A DNA stretch of 64,000 bases from contig JAWZYV010006255.1 in the NCBI GenBank assembly GCA_038373885.1, positions 310,001 through 374,000 of the forward strand. Reading direction: 5' to 3'. The position numbers and the translations under genes were made by a program. The notes below the pieces were generated by a model. The model was not told where the DNA came from. It saw only the letters and a program-made list of their open reading frames with translations, and searched no databases. Below are positions 33,293 to 44,849 of this stretch, piece after piece. The DNA comes from Cheiracanthium punctorium (lineage: Eukaryota > Arthropoda > Arachnida > Araneae > Cheiracanthiidae). How positions within the stretch are numbered: the stretch's first letter is position 1; the number at the start of each line of letters is the position of its first letter.

Positions 33293-36000
33293 AATTAAAT
33301 TCAGCTGTCAGAGAACTCTTGAAAATAATCTGAAATTTACACGCGTAAGAGAAAATCGGAATTGATGTTTGAGGGAAGCAAATAGCAAAAAGAAAATGCA
33401 ATATATGTCTTGCTTGTCTATTTGAAAAGGAAAGGAAACTCCATTATTTTCCCACTCCCGTACACTTTTAAATTTTTCCGAAGAGTTTTTCCACGAGAAT
33501 TTACAAAAACAGTCTGTAAAGGAGCTCTCCAACCCAAGATTTCTTTTTATTAGTGACAATCACCTTGTCTAAGCTATTGTTAGCAGGCTTTACAGATAGA
33601 GTGATAACACTGGAATAGATCTGCACAGAACAGTATCTGCCGTTAAGCCTCCACAGTTATAGTTAAACATTGTAAGTAAAACAGTAAGTAAAATAGCGAT
33701 TGTAGCGTAAAAATGGTGTAAATTACACCCAGACTCGAGGTCTTTGTGCAGTTCATACGATTCGTTTTCCAATGAGGAAATGCAACGGAAGTATACTTTT
33801 GTTCTATTATTACTAGGGATTGCGGGAAAGACCACCTTTTGAGATGCTCTAAGCAATTTATAGAAGGAAAATAAAATAATGTATTAGAGAGAGAGTACAA
33901 AACACACAATTTTCCAGGAATCGATCCAACGCTAATTACAGCTGATAAAGGTCATTTTATTATTTTTGATAACAATGATCCTCAACTTAAAAAATATTAA
34001 TATCAACAAATAAAGTACCTCAAAGATAAATGCATTGATTACAACGCAAGGCTCCTAAAAATCTGAATTGCGCCCTACTTTTAACTTCATAGTTTCTCGT
34101 GAATATTAAAGCTGGAGTGTATATTTAGTGTCCAGGGGGGGGGGGCATAGGGGCACGTACCCCCAGACGAACTAAATTTACACTGTAGAGATGATTGACT
34201 TGTTTTGTAAATTCTAGTGATTTCATAAGAAAATGCGACAAAAAATGTTTTGTGCCTCCTCCAGAATTATTATTATTATTATTATTATTATTTTAATCCG
34301 CCAATGCGAGTATCTACATACTCTTTTTGTGCAATGCGATCACCCCTTTTGCTTTTAAAAGAATCCTTAGATATACAGTTTTATCACAATGGAAATAAAT
34401 TTTATTTTCTAAATAATGTTTAGATTTTAAAGTATATATGAACTTACAAGTAAATAAAAATAATAAAATTGCTCTTATAGATTAGTTTTTATCCCGATCA
34501 GAGACAGTTTTTAATGACTGAAATAACTTTATGTATTCGTTAATTATTCAATTTAAGCCGTAAAATTAAATCTGAAAATTATTTTTAGTTATGTGTATCA
34601 TTTTAAATGATTTTTTAATACCTTATGCATTTTATATATTTGACTACATTTTAAACGCTTCCAGATAAATCATTATACTTTTTATCTGATTTCGCATTAC
34701 TTTCCCTCCCCGAATAAATAAATTAATTAATTAAAAAAAATTCCAATGGACTATAGTTCTGTGTTATAATTATTTTTATTAGTATCAAAATACAATAGAG
34801 TTTCAAAATAATCGATACGAATAATATGTCATCTGTGTTGTAGATTAAGCATTAACAGAATTGCTTTATGATTTTTACATAAGCAAGCATTCCTCTTGAA
34901 AACGATCAATTAAAGAAATAATTAAAATCTTTACATAACTTAATGGATTAAATTCATCATAAGTTGCTAATTATTTTATTTGATTGTTTTTTTAACAATA
35001 ACCAGAATTAATAATACCGAATCGGACCTACAGATTTAACGTGTGAGTTTCATCTGTTTTAGTTAGATCCTTAGTCCTATTTTCTATCAGTAAAATGTTT
35101 CTGGCCTTTTATAAAATAAATTATATTTGTCTAATATTGGCCTTTAGACATTCAAACCCAAGCCAAGCCAACCCCCGAACAAGGTGCAGTAGTATATTTT
35201 TTTATTTTGAATATAAAGTAGTTCAAATTAAACATAACTAAAGGGTTTTATGTATTAAAAAATGGTTTTTTGACGAAATATGTTATCTTATGTACCAGTT
35301 TATTTATTTTTTGCAGTTTCCTTTACTTCTTTTCCTCATTCTAAAATCTAAATATTAATGTAATGACTTAAAACAGACTAAAAATGTACTTGTAGTAATG
35401 TACAATGTACTAGTAATGATTACCCATTGAAACGCTGAAAAACTCGTAAAAATATTAAAGTGTGATGTTAAAATTCGGGTTTCGAGACTTTAAAAATTAA
35501 CAGTGAAAATTTTAGATTTTGTTTTCTTTTTTTATTCATAATTTTAATTAAAATATTTGTGTTTAGCCTTCGAACAAATGAAAAAACAAAAGAAAACCCA
35601 CAAAGATAATGCTTATTTACCGGACATAAGTTTCCAATATATATTTGTAAATGAGAAAAGGCCAGAGAGAGAGAGAGGTATTTGTCTTGTAAATGACACT
35701 TTGCGCTTCTCTTTTTATCAATTCCTCAGAAAAACTCTCACGGCAGTGGAGCATCAGGGGGAGGGGGGTTTGTTTCTAATTGGGGAATGGGGACGCTCAC
35801 TATCTCCCTCCATCTCCCTCTTCTAGCCCAGGATAGCTATGAATGGAACGTAATAAATAACATTCGTTTTACTTGACCAAACAAACGGGGGAAGGAACGA
35901 GACAGAATTGAATGCGCCTGCGATTGAGACTCGTGGCTGCCGAAAAACGTACAGTTGTTTCTTGACGAAATAGATCGTCAGAGCCGAAAATCGTAGGATC
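33293..36000. other. unassigned AT-rich stretch
   Basis: Mostly low-complexity AT sequence with a G-run at 34135-34145 and an (ATT)n tract at 34266-34292. GCATAGGGGCACGTACCCCC near 34146 resembles an hAT-type MITE edge without a partner. Open frames of 83-89 codons (33308-33909, 35557-35826) show no domains. Confidence 0.35.
34266..34293. repeat. (ATT)n microsatellite
   Basis: Nine uninterrupted TTA/ATT units. Confidence 0.9.
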
Positions 36001-36042
36001 TCCGATGACGGATATATTCGGGGCAGCCGGTCAAGGGGTTAA
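36001..36042. mobile_element. possible piggyBac-type right terminus
   Basis: GCAGCCGGTCAAGGGG followed by TTAA (36039-36042). The inner TGACGGATATATTCGG word recalls piggyBac subterminal palindromes. No left end was found upstream. Confidence 0.3.
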
Positions 36043-36225
36043 AAGTAAAACAGACAAATGTTAATAAGTAAATAAAGTAAGCGCGTTAAAATATCCAGCG
36101 TTCGTTTAAACAAAAGAAATTGCCCGAATGTTCTTTTATATTTATTTAAATTTAACGTTAACCGTCAATCACTCTATACTGTCTTCAAAAATAAAGCAGA
36201 CTTTGGCGCATACTCAGGTCCTCTG

Positions 36226-36386
36226 AGTAGCTGCCAACCTTCTGGATTTCTTCGAGATACTACTTAACACTAATTTTTACACAGATAACCATGGTTAAAA
36301 AACGCCAAAATTTAAATGTAAAATAAAACTGTTTTAAACTTGTCGTGGGAGATCCCCCGAAGAAATCGGGAAGGTTGGCAGCTATG
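36226..36386. mobile_element. ~160-bp hairpin element GCTGCCAAC, copy 2
   Basis: Outer ends GTAGCTGCCAACCTTCTGGA and the complement-like GGGAAGGTTGGCAGCTATG form a 15-20-bp stem. TTTCTTCGAGAT and GATCCCCCGAAGAAA continue it. Same architecture as 20701-20866. Confidence 0.7.
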
Positions 36387-36995
36387 CTCTCTGTATTTTC
36401 TTTGCAACCGCTTGTTATTCGTAAATGTATTTAACAATTCTAGTTCGTCTTCAGGATTTATAATTTCTAATTGTTCCGAATTTCAAACGTGAACATTTGA
36501 TTAAATGCATTTGTAAGATGCCCGTCACGCTCTCGATGCTTACACTCATTATTGCCTGAAGTTGATTTTACTGAGCTTAAAAGGACCATCATATGCATTA
36601 TCAGACCTAGCTAGTAGTTCAAATGCTAATCTGTACGGCATTTACTAACTTAGCAATCTGTAAAACGTTTTCTAGATCTGATTATGTTACGTAGTACCGC
36701 ACTCTAACTACTGTACGAATAACTCTTAATACTGTAATTTCGTAAGCCATTTTGCTATTACATGACCACGTGATTAGACGAAATGGATCCTCGATTGAAC
36801 TTCATAAGCATGACGATCGATGATTTCTTATGTTTCATTCACATTTTTCTGATAGACGGTTGATCAACAATACAAAACACTGAGATTCATGTTCGATTTG
36901 TTAAGTTAGAATGCTCCAGAGGAAATTTTCACTGCTATACCCAATCGCTCATCCGCGTAGGCATCTTCCTTAATGTTATACTTAGCGGCCGAGGA
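36387..36995. other. unassigned stretch
   Basis: No repeats or coding signal identified. Confidence 0.4.
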
Positions 36996-36999
36996 ATGC

Positions 37000-38790
37000 T
37001 CAAAATTTTAGGTCGCACCCAATCACCGGTATTTTTAGGTGGTTCATTTGTAAAAGTCGCTTTGTTCAACCAGGTCATACCCATTCACTCGCATGTGTTT
37101 TTTTATTTCACTAAAAGAGTCGTGGCCACGGAGGTATATTGTAGGAGTGGACACTCTCCATTAGTTGCTTGCTTAAGTTTTGGTACCCAAACACGGAGAT
37201 ATATTATAGGAGAAGACGCTCTCCATAGTTGCTATGCTGGATTTTTGTTACCCCAAATAAGTTTCAATTATGTAAACATTAGAAATCTAGTGACGTGCAG
37301 TGATCCTAGCGGCAAAAGAATAAAGCATTTTCCGTGCTGACTGATAACTTATTTTACTTGTTTTTAATTTTCCGACCTAGCATGTAAACGAGATTATTAA
37401 CGGGAGAACTAAATTTAAATTATTTATTTCCTTTTTGCTTACATGGTTGCCTTAGTAACAAATGATTAAATAAAAAAAATGTTCTATCTTAAGATTATTA
37501 AAACCATTGAGTTTATATGTGTTACGAGTGCTTATACCGTGGCTGTCAGAAAAGAAGTTTTCCTCTGCCACGGTATACATTTACATGAGAAAATGGCTTA
37601 GAAATCACGACTGAGTTCTTTAAGAAACATGAATTTAATATTTTAATATGAGTTTTTCGCGGCATTTTAAAGCTGTGTTAAAATATTTCGCAGCATGAAA
37701 TAAATGTAAATACTGCTTGTTTGAGTGTGATCGTCATTATAATAAACACTTTATGTATTGCATTCACACAAACTACATTCTTCTAAATTTATTAATATTT
37801 CTTAAAATACAGCTTTTGGGCAAAATAATAACAGACATTACATACATAATATTACTTCGCTTCGAAATTATTGCTTATATTAATTACGAAATAGAATTCT
37901 AAGACAATTATGCAATCAAAACACACCTGAATCCAGAAATTATTATATATCACGTTCATAAATCTATGTATTTAATATTTTGAAGTTCTGCTAATTCAAT
38001 GATCTCCATTTACTTCGCCTCGATGGAAATATAAACAACCTGGATGCGCAGAAGCAGGAGATGCGCAGTTACCCAGTGTGCGTAGCGCCATCTGTTTGCA
38101 ACAACGGCGTTATCCAACTTTCTAAGAGAAGTGTCCCCTCCTATAAATTTAAGTTCGTGTACCCAAACTAAGAGTCAATTATGTAAACATTGGAAAACTA
38201 GTAACGTGCAGCGACCCTAGCAGTAAAACAACAAAACATTTTTTGCCCTAACAGTTAACTAGTTTTACATGTTTTTAATTTTCCTACCTAACATATGAAC
38301 GCAAGCATTAAATTTTAATTTTTTTTTTCACTTTTGCTTACGGGGTTGCTTTAGTAACAAATTTTAAAAAGAGGGGAGAGGTTCTGTTTTGAGATTATTA
38401 AAATATCCAGTTTATATATGTTAACGAATGTGCGTATCGTGGCTGTATCCCAGTGTATATTTACAATACAAAATGGATTTGATTTCATTACTGAATTTTT
38501 TATGTAACGTGATTTATTATTTTAATATGAGTTTGAATTTAGCGGCAATTTAAGCTGTGTTAAAATTTATTGCTGCGTGAAATAAATGTAAATACTGTTT
38601 GATTGAATGTGATCGTCATTATAAATAAATACTTTTTAAATTTTCTTTTCTCTTCGATTGCTACACCAGCAGTTACCGAGTGAGGTGTTGCTCCATCTAT
38701 ATGCAGTAACGGCGTTATCACACTTTCTAAGAGAAATGTCCCCTCCTAAAGATTTAATTTTGTGGTCGTGGCTGAAATTGTGGTCACACC
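37000..38790 (+). repeat. decayed segmental duplication, about 2.2 units
   Basis: The block TCAATTATGTAAACATT occurs at 37265 and 38175. Collinear similarity runs from there through GTTGCCTTAGTAACAAAT, GTTTATATGTGTTA and TAAATGTAAATACTG to about 37760 and 38640. A third partial copy of the unit start (CTTTCTAAGAGAA, TGTCCCCTCCTA) is at 38118 and 38726, a ~608-bp spacing. Unit 1 also has an internal ~66-bp duplication (ACGGAGGTATATTGTAGGAG at 37128, ACGGAGATATATTATAGGAG at 37194). A 114-codon frame over that duplication (36996-37340) has no recognised domain. Confidence 0.6.
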
Positions 38791-38860
38791 CCTTTATATC
38801 CGAAGTGCTATGTGACCAGGAAGCCGCGGACATCTTAGTCCGCGATAACCCCAAACCTTT
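38760..38860. repeat. GGTGCTGAC element, diverged partial copy
   Basis: ATTGTGGTCACACCCCTTTA, AAGTGCTATGTGACC and GCGGACATCTTAGTCCGC, the last a local hairpin, follow the block order of 41306-41400. Weakly supported. Confidence 0.3.
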
Positions 38861-38920
38861 TACGCTAAATTTTGGCGGAAACCACGGAAAACTGCATACC
38901 ATTAGGTCGGCGGATACGAC

Positions 38921-39349
38921 CAAAACCTCCTAGATATAGAAAGCCTTACCACAGCTACGTCACCCAGCTTTGACGTCATCATTTGGCCTACATTTAAAAG
39001 TTTGATTGTGATAAAATAAATAAATTAAAAATTTCTGGTGAATGTACCCATGATTGGCAATATTTTAATAACTTGAGATAAAAAATATAATTTTACGACA
39101 AATGGCAGTTTTTAACCATAACTAATTAGGTAATGTGATAAGGAAATAGATCATACTGAATAATTTTGTATGAGAAAGATATTTTAATTGTAATGTTTAA
39201 TATGAGATATTTTCTAATATATGTAGTATTATCAGAAATTTTTAATTTATTTATTTTATCACAATCAAACTTTTCAATGTAGGTCAAATGATGACGTCAA
39301 AGCTCGGTGACGTAGCTGTGGTGAGGCTTTCTTTATCTAGGAGGTTTTG
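38921..39349 (+). mobile_element. CCTCCTAG palindromic MITE, copy C
   Basis: A 429-bp element with ends CAAAACCTCCTAGATATAG and CTTTATCTAGGAGGTTTTG. Arms hold CAGCTTTGACGTCATCA and GATGACGTCAAAGCTCGGTG, each with a full TGACGTCA palindrome. Very similar to copy D along its whole length. It abuts a tRNA-like SINE head on its right. Flanks (ATACGAC left, ACACAAC right) give no clean target duplication. Confidence 0.7.
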
Positions 39350-39425
39350 ACACAACCTGGTTTTGAATCAGGCACCTTCCGGCTCCCAGTTAAGAGCTCT
39401 ATGCCCTCATCCACTGGTCGGCCAT
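39350..39425 (-). mobile_element. tRNA-like SINE head or tRNA pseudogene
   Basis: On the minus strand: GGCCGACCAGTGGATGAGGG (box A-like), then GAGCTCTTAACTGGGAGCC, then GCCTGATTCAAAACC (box B-like). Order and spacing are tRNA-like, but no clean acceptor stem is visible. Best read as a SINE head cut by MITE C. Confidence 0.4.
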
Positions 39426-39540
39426 TTTTGTAGTGGAATGTTAGTATATGCTTTGTGGTCGTTTTTTGATCTCTCCGGAGCGAAATAGTAGAAAAGTACA
39501 CTAAAAGACCTGTTTACTCAGGAAATTACCCGAGCAAAAA

Positions 39541-39552
39541 AACAAAAAAAAA

Positions 39553-39589
<37 letters not shown>
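39541..39589. repeat. poly-A/poly-T tract
   Basis: An A run followed by an uninterrupted T run of about 34 bases. Confidence 0.9.
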
Positions 39590-39590
<1 letters not shown>

Positions 39591-39878
39591 TTTTGCTCTG
39601 CGACATTGACTTAACTTACTAAAGCAAGAGAGGGCAATTGACACCCCAAAAATTCATAAATCCTTTATTTGAAAATATTTCTTACAATAGGAGAAAAATT
39701 TCCCGTCAATATATTTACCGCTTAAATTTCACATTTGTTTACACTTTTCTTTAAAAATCAAATTATAAGAGCACATAAAAGTTATTTGTCGGTCGGGCCA
39801 TCCAAATTAGTATTCTGCTTGTCTGTCGTATATTTTTGTAGTCTCGTACCAGAGGACCATCGTTAATTTCGAGACCTG

Positions 39879-39909
<31 letters not shown>

Positions 39910-40169
39910 AAAGGGTGATTCATGACGATGATTATGAAAAAATTTAAGGAGAGGCAGGACACATAATAAGAAATCATATTTACAAAACAATGTGCGGTGA
40001 AACACACAGATTCCACATACCTTTCACTAATCATTTCGGGAAAAGTGTTGAAATGTTAGTCTAATTTCTTAATCAAGATTCATAAGCAATGGCACTGTCT
40101 CCAAAAAATTTGATAAGTAAACTAAAACAGAATTTTTGAATAATAATTTTAGTCACATGTTTTCTGTGA
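39590..40169. other. unassigned stretch with short (TA)n
   Basis: A (TA)n tract at 39880-39902. The overlapping minus ORFs at 39763-40034 read through that tract and are not called. Confidence 0.4.
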
Positions 40170-40329
40170 AAGACACGCAGTGGCGGATTAATGCAAGTTT
40201 ATGGGGAAGGGGGGGGGTTAGTTAGAAGATTGTCATATACATCCATTTTATGGAAGTAAAATAGGATCTTTTACATTAATTTATTTTCCTCGGGGTGGGT
40301 GTGTCACCCCATCCGCCCTTGGAGACACG
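40170..40329. mobile_element. hAT-type MITE, near-perfect 8-bp TSD
   Basis: A 144-bp element (40178-40321) starts CAGTGGCGGATTAATG and ends CCCATCCGCCCTTG. Flanks AAGACACG and GAGACACG match at 7 of 8 positions. It shares the CAGTGGCGGAT start with 31889-32138 but has a different interior. Confidence 0.6.
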
Positions 40330-41300
40330 TTAGATTTTGCCGAATAGTGGTCGGAAATCACTAATATTTCAGTGCATGTTAGAAAGAGATTATTACCAGC
40401 TATATGAAGACGTTTTTGACCCCACATTGATATGTGATTCTTGATACTTATTACATGTATTACCTCATGTTCAATTTCGTCAGAATGGGACTGCTTGTAT
40501 TTGTATATAAAAGCAATCCATTCATACGCACAATATGCAATACTTAAGTGGAAAGACAGTACGTAATGCGCGGAAAGACAGAAAGGGATCTCAAACACTC
40601 TTAAACTGTGTAAGAAAAACTACTGAACAAGAAAAAATAATGAATAAGTAAATAACAATGCAAATCTTCCACAGTTTAGCTGTAAAAGAAAGTTGAAGTG
40701 ACAGCCGGGTGATAAAACAAACATTATCGCCCGGGTTGCAGAGAGTCCGAGACTATTCGGAAAAAGCAGTTGGAAAAGCTCAGGAAACGAAACAATAAAA
40801 TGCTCCCAACTGTGTAGCTGACTCAGTAAGGCTGGAAAAATGAAGAAAAGAAATCGGGTTTATACTCGAAATTGAAATGTTTATTTGACATCCAAGAGAT
40901 GGGAAGTTTTGGAGCGAGAAAAATTCCACCTTTTACCCATCCCCTTCTTCCCATTTCACGTCAGATAGTAAAAGAGGATAGCTGAATGTTAAGTTTCTTT
41001 GTTCTGGGACAGACTGGAAGTGGGAGCGATATATATTAAAAATTGCCTTATGCTAAAGAAATAGGGAAAGCAGTGACAAGTGTGCACGTCTACGCATGAT
41101 GAGCAGTTCTTGAATTAGATCCACATATATAAATGTACCGTTCTTCAGTCAATTTTAAAGAATGACATAGAAAACTTTTCTACACATCACGTCATTCAGA
41201 AAATTACTTTGATTTCATAATATGATGGATCTGTGCTTTCCAAGAATTAAGACCTACGAAACTGTTCGTGGATGACAAGATCCTTGGACGAGATATACAG
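40330..41300. other. unassigned stretch
   Basis: No terminal repeats or tandem units. A 105-codon minus frame (40281-40598) starts in unrelated sequence and runs into the MITE; no domain seen. Confidence 0.4.
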
Positions 41301-41305
41301 TCTAT

Positions 41306-41448
41306 GGTGCCGACATTTTGGCCATGCCTCTTTGCACACGAAGTGTCATGCGACCGAAGGGGTGTGGCTATCTATGTCCAAAGTAACCTCAGTAAGATGG
41401 TCTTAGGATTTTTCGAGTGCAAAAGGGTGTGACCAAAATGTCAGCACC
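41306..41448. mobile_element. GGTGCTGAC TIR element, 143 bp
   Basis: The left end GGTGCCGACATTTTGGCCAT and the complement of the right end GGTGCTGACATTTTGGTCAC align for about 34 bp, through TTTGCACACG / TTTGCACTCG. Partial relatives are at 22505-22600 and possibly 38760-38860. No target duplication resolved. Confidence 0.6.
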
Positions 41449-41889
41449 CCAACCTGTGTATATTTTCAGCCACGGAAGATGCTAAGGGAGAATTAATTAC
41501 CAGTTAATTGATCATAATACTGGGCAAATAAAAAATATATATGAACCGTTTTATTAGAAAAAGCTGCACATATACAACTGATATCTAGGCAGTTTTAAAG
41601 ATAGAAGAGAATAATTCAAAAGATTAAAGCAATTGTAACTGTCAGAAAATCGATTGTAAATATCGCTTTCAAACTTTGAAATTGAAAAATAACTTAAACT
41701 TGAAATTTAATTACTAAAATATGCAGTTCTATTACCATGAAAACAAACTGCAGGACTTCTGATTGAGAATAGGTGTTTTTTCCATTTCTGTACGAAATGG
41801 AAAAAAGTACGTAAGTAGTAGATACGTAATACAGTATATGCTACGTTTCTTTAGCAGATACGTAAAGTAGTAGTAGTAGTACGAAAGTA
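41449..41889. other. unassigned stretch with (GTA)n
   Basis: A short GTA microsatellite at 41866-41882 and an interrupted palindrome GGTGTTTTTTCCATTTCTGT near 41771. Nothing else seen. Confidence 0.4.
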
Positions 41890-42376
41890 CAGATTAGAAA
41901 TTTTTTAGGGGGAGGGTCTAAATTTTTAGAAAAGCCCATTTCGCTCAATTAAAATATATTATAAATCAAAATTTTAGTCTAAATCAGCGTGCATGCTTTT
42001 GGGAGGGGCTAAGTTATAAAATATGATCATTTTAGCTATTTAAAATGTATAATAAAGCAGAATGCTGCCCTTTAGCAATCTCTTTGGGGGCAGGGCTGGC
42101 CCAAGGGGGGTGCGAATGTAGGCGATCGCCTAGGGCCCCGCGCTTAAAGAGGCCCCGCTACTGGGCCATTTTTATGCTATCACATTAGACAGAGCTTGGT
42201 ATATGGTTGCGATATATCCCGAAAAAAGTCGAGAAATACAGCCAATATGTACTAGCAGTGCTAGTAGAAACTTACATAAGACGTGATAGAAAAGAGGCCC
42301 CGCACGATACTTGGGCCGGCCCTGTGGGGGGGGGGGGGCGTTGAAGCACCCTAGCCGTTCCCCTGGATCCGCTACA
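41890..42376. mobile_element. degraded hAT-type MITE with a nested MITE
   Basis: The interior matches 31889-32138 (TTTTAGTCTAAATCAGCG, TTTTGGGAGGGGCTAAG, CCCTTTAGCAATCTCTTT) and the right end is CCTGGATCCGCTAC. The left end is decayed and no TSD is visible. It is interrupted by a second MITE at 42091-42324, so it is the older of the two. Confidence 0.6.
42091..42324. mobile_element. nested hAT-like MITE CAGGGCTGGCCC
   Basis: A 234-bp element with ends CAGGGCTGGCCCAAG and the complement of TTGGGCCGGCCCTG, a 13-15-bp TIR. GC-rich blocks AGGCCCCGC lie inside both ends. The flanks are G-runs, so the 8-bp duplication cannot be read cleanly. Confidence 0.6.
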
Positions 42377-43481
42377 GGATTGAGATATAGTTCTTACTAT
42401 CGGAAACTGCGCTACAGCTGCAAGGCGCTTCATATCTGATTTATAAAGAACACAAAGCTAAGAAATAGGCTGAAATGTAGATGTTTGCCGGGAAAATATG
42501 TGCGAGTAGTTTCATGTCAAAAGTTTATTTCTGATATAACAACAGAGTATGGCTTTGACGGTGAAAACGAACTCTAAAAATGCCATTTGAAGGAGAAGTA
42601 AAATATTTTCTCATTTGATGGAAAAATCAAATGTTTGGAAATAACTGTTTTAGATAGTTGCGGAAATCTTTGAAATAATTATTATAAATTATACAGAAGA
42701 AAATAAAAACGCACCAGAAAAAAGTATGAGATTTTTATTTTGATTTAAAATTGCAAAATTGGTGCTCTGACCTGGGAAGTTTCAGATAATGAATTGATGT
42801 TGAACCTCACACTGATTTGATCAACTTCTGATTTCGCTTTGCCAATAAAATGGCCAGTAGCGGAAGGTTACAGAGACCTCTTTCTTGGATGGTTTTTCTT
42901 CATTGAAGCTCTTCGTCTCAATTGGGCTGGCCATATTCAGTCTGAGTCAGTCATCCAGTTGCATTAGTTCTGAGACGGAAAGGGCACGCAATGTAGAAGC
43001 AGTAACTGTAGAGGATTAGTATAAAGGATCACCATTGCACCGATAATACAGCATGAGTGCTTCGTAATGTTATATTCAGGGAACTCGGTATTTCGAACTT
43101 AATTATTTTTAATTATCAACTTAAAAGATAAATTTTGGTAATTATGGGAACACAATTAACTTGAAAAAAAAACCTTTTTTTTTTTAAAATAAAAAAGTCA
43201 CAGTTTGTCTACTAATTTTAAGAATGCTACTCCATCATTACTTTTTTAAATTTATTATTATTATTATTTTTATTATTCAATTTTCGTATTCTCTAATAGG
43301 TATACTTTGACGTCAGCGTACTACGCCGTCAGCGTTAAATATCGATCTTCATTAGCGTTGTTGCAAATCAACGGCCTTGCCATGGTCTTTATCATGCATT
43401 TCCAGTCTCTATAAAACGGTTCCAGATCCTTGATATCACACTGTGTGTGCGACTCCAATGGTTTCTGCTACTTCGACTTGT
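42377..43481. other. unassigned stretch
   Basis: No terminal repeats or tandem arrays recognised. Includes an (ATT)n-like stretch near 43254-43274. Confidence 0.4.
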
Positions 43482-43692
43482 GTTTGGCCCAGGGCTTAAT
43501 TTCTAGCAAAAGAAGTACCGGAGCCCTAATATTCTTGAGCTTATGCTCATATACAGCGGCGTACTGTAAGTTCGAGCTACCCCTTCAGTACGGGGTAGGT
43601 AGAACATTCAATTAAAATAATAATTCAAATATTTTCCCGTGTAATAGTCTTTGACATATTTTTATTATTTCATTGCACAGTTGTTATATCAC

Positions 43693-43990
43693 TGTAAATG
43701 TTAGACGGCCGAAGTGTGAAGGTTAAAAACTCCCGGGTTCGGGTCCCATCGCGCGGCTGTCGATCTAACGGTCTAGGTATCTAACTAGTTTTGGTAGGTT
43801 TTCTACAGATGTAACGTGAATACGCGTTAGAATCCTTAGAAAGTAATCAAGTAATCTTTATGGTGTTATTTTACAAAGTTTTTCATTACTTTATTTTACC
43901 CTTAGAAAGTCCAACTACCAAGGCATCCCCCATCCTTGACAGATCGCCCTAGCGTAGCGTTGCCATAATCACACAAATGAATATTTCACA
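43693..43990 (+). mobile_element. tRNA-derived SINE, copy 2 (best preserved head)
   Basis: The head contains GTTAGACGGCCGAAGTGTGA (box A side) and CCCGGGTTCGGGTCCC (box B: GGTTCG..TCC) before GCGCGGCTGTCGATCTAACG. Body blocks TCCAACTACCAAGGCATCCC and TTGCCATAATCACACAAA match the copies at 21799 and 57640. An extra ~70-bp segment is bracketed by direct repeats of CCTTAGAAAGT (43831 and 43899). That segment contains TTTACAAAGTTTTTCATTAC, similar to an end of the hairpin at 9095-9391. Probably nested inside the hAT-like element. Confidence 0.65.
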
Positions 43991-44429
43991 AAAACGGTTA
44001 ATAATAAATGATTTGGAATTAGCATGAAGAAATATGTACAATATACAGTAGAAGACCCAAAATCTTCAAATTGGGAGCAGACCTTGTGCAGATTTTACAT
44101 TTTTGCGGCATAACATGTAAAGTAATTTTATTTTCCCCTAAATAAAAGAAATAAAGTAAAAAAAACTGTTAAAGTAATGTAGAAGTGATTGAAATACTTA
44201 ATAAAAACAAGTGAAAGAAATAATGTTACAATTTTTAACACATGAAGAAACAAAGAAATTTATATGCCATAATTATGAAGACAGGGAAATTCAAGAAAAT
44301 TCAAATTACTTAGAAAATGTTAAACATTTGTTGAACAGTTGCATGTAAAAGAATATTATTTCCTTCTTCTAACAGAAGAGTGAACAGTTATAATTGCATA
44401 TACTTGTGCTTAAAAAGTATGATTATTTC

Positions 44430-44510
44430 TACACTGCCATAGACAGTAATGTATTGAAATTCTTTTGGTTGCTCCTCTAAAAAAGCCATAATCACTGCGT
44501 CAGTAGTAGT
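44430..44510 (+). repeat. ~172-bp dispersed repeat, fragment
   Basis: CATAGACAGTAATGTATTGA then TTCTTTTGGTTGCTCCTCTA matches the core of the family. Confidence 0.5.
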
Positions 44511-44849
44511 GACGTCAGAAGCAGCAGTTTTGGTTTTGGTTAAAAGGAAGCTACGGGTTGAGCCCTAAGATACGTCACAGATAGATCGGCTTCTGTATGC
44601 TGACTGAAATCGGTTTCAGGATGCTAGAATTGGTTTGAGGCGAAACGAATCCTGCGTGGTGTGCCTGTTAAAATCTATGTGTGTGTGAAAAGCGTGAAAA
44701 TGACAAATTAATATGTAATGGTGGGCTCCGGAGCCCAATATTCATGAGCTCCGGTTGGTTTTGCCTAATATGTAAAAATTCACTCACAAAAAGAAGTACC
44801 GGAGATGAGCTTCGCTGAGCTCCGGCCCAAATTAAGCCCTGGTTTAGCC

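Larger units (their letters stand above)
43482..44849. mobile_element. hAT-like element CAGGGCTTAATTT, 1.35 kb
   Basis: Begins CAGGGCTTAATTTCTAGC at 43490 and ends GGCCCAAATTAAGCCCTG at 44841, a 13-bp perfect TIR. The 8-bp flanks GTTTGGCC and GTTTAGCC match at 7 of 8. The interior near both ends carries GAAGTACCGGAG and GAGCTCCGG. No hAT transposase ORF remains. A SINE (43693-43990) and a ~172-bp repeat fragment (~44440-44500) lie inside. Confidence 0.65.

Noticed and set aside
36996..37340. 114-codon plus-strand frame
   Set aside because: Crosses a 66-bp internal duplication; no domain, and the second unit of the segmental duplication does not preserve the frame.
39350..39425. Functional tRNA gene
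   Set aside because: Box A and B-like words are present but acceptor and anticodon stems cannot be paired convincingly; treated as a SINE head.
40281..40598. 105-codon minus-strand frame
   Set aside because: Overlaps the hAT MITE end at 40321 and shows no domain or codon pattern.
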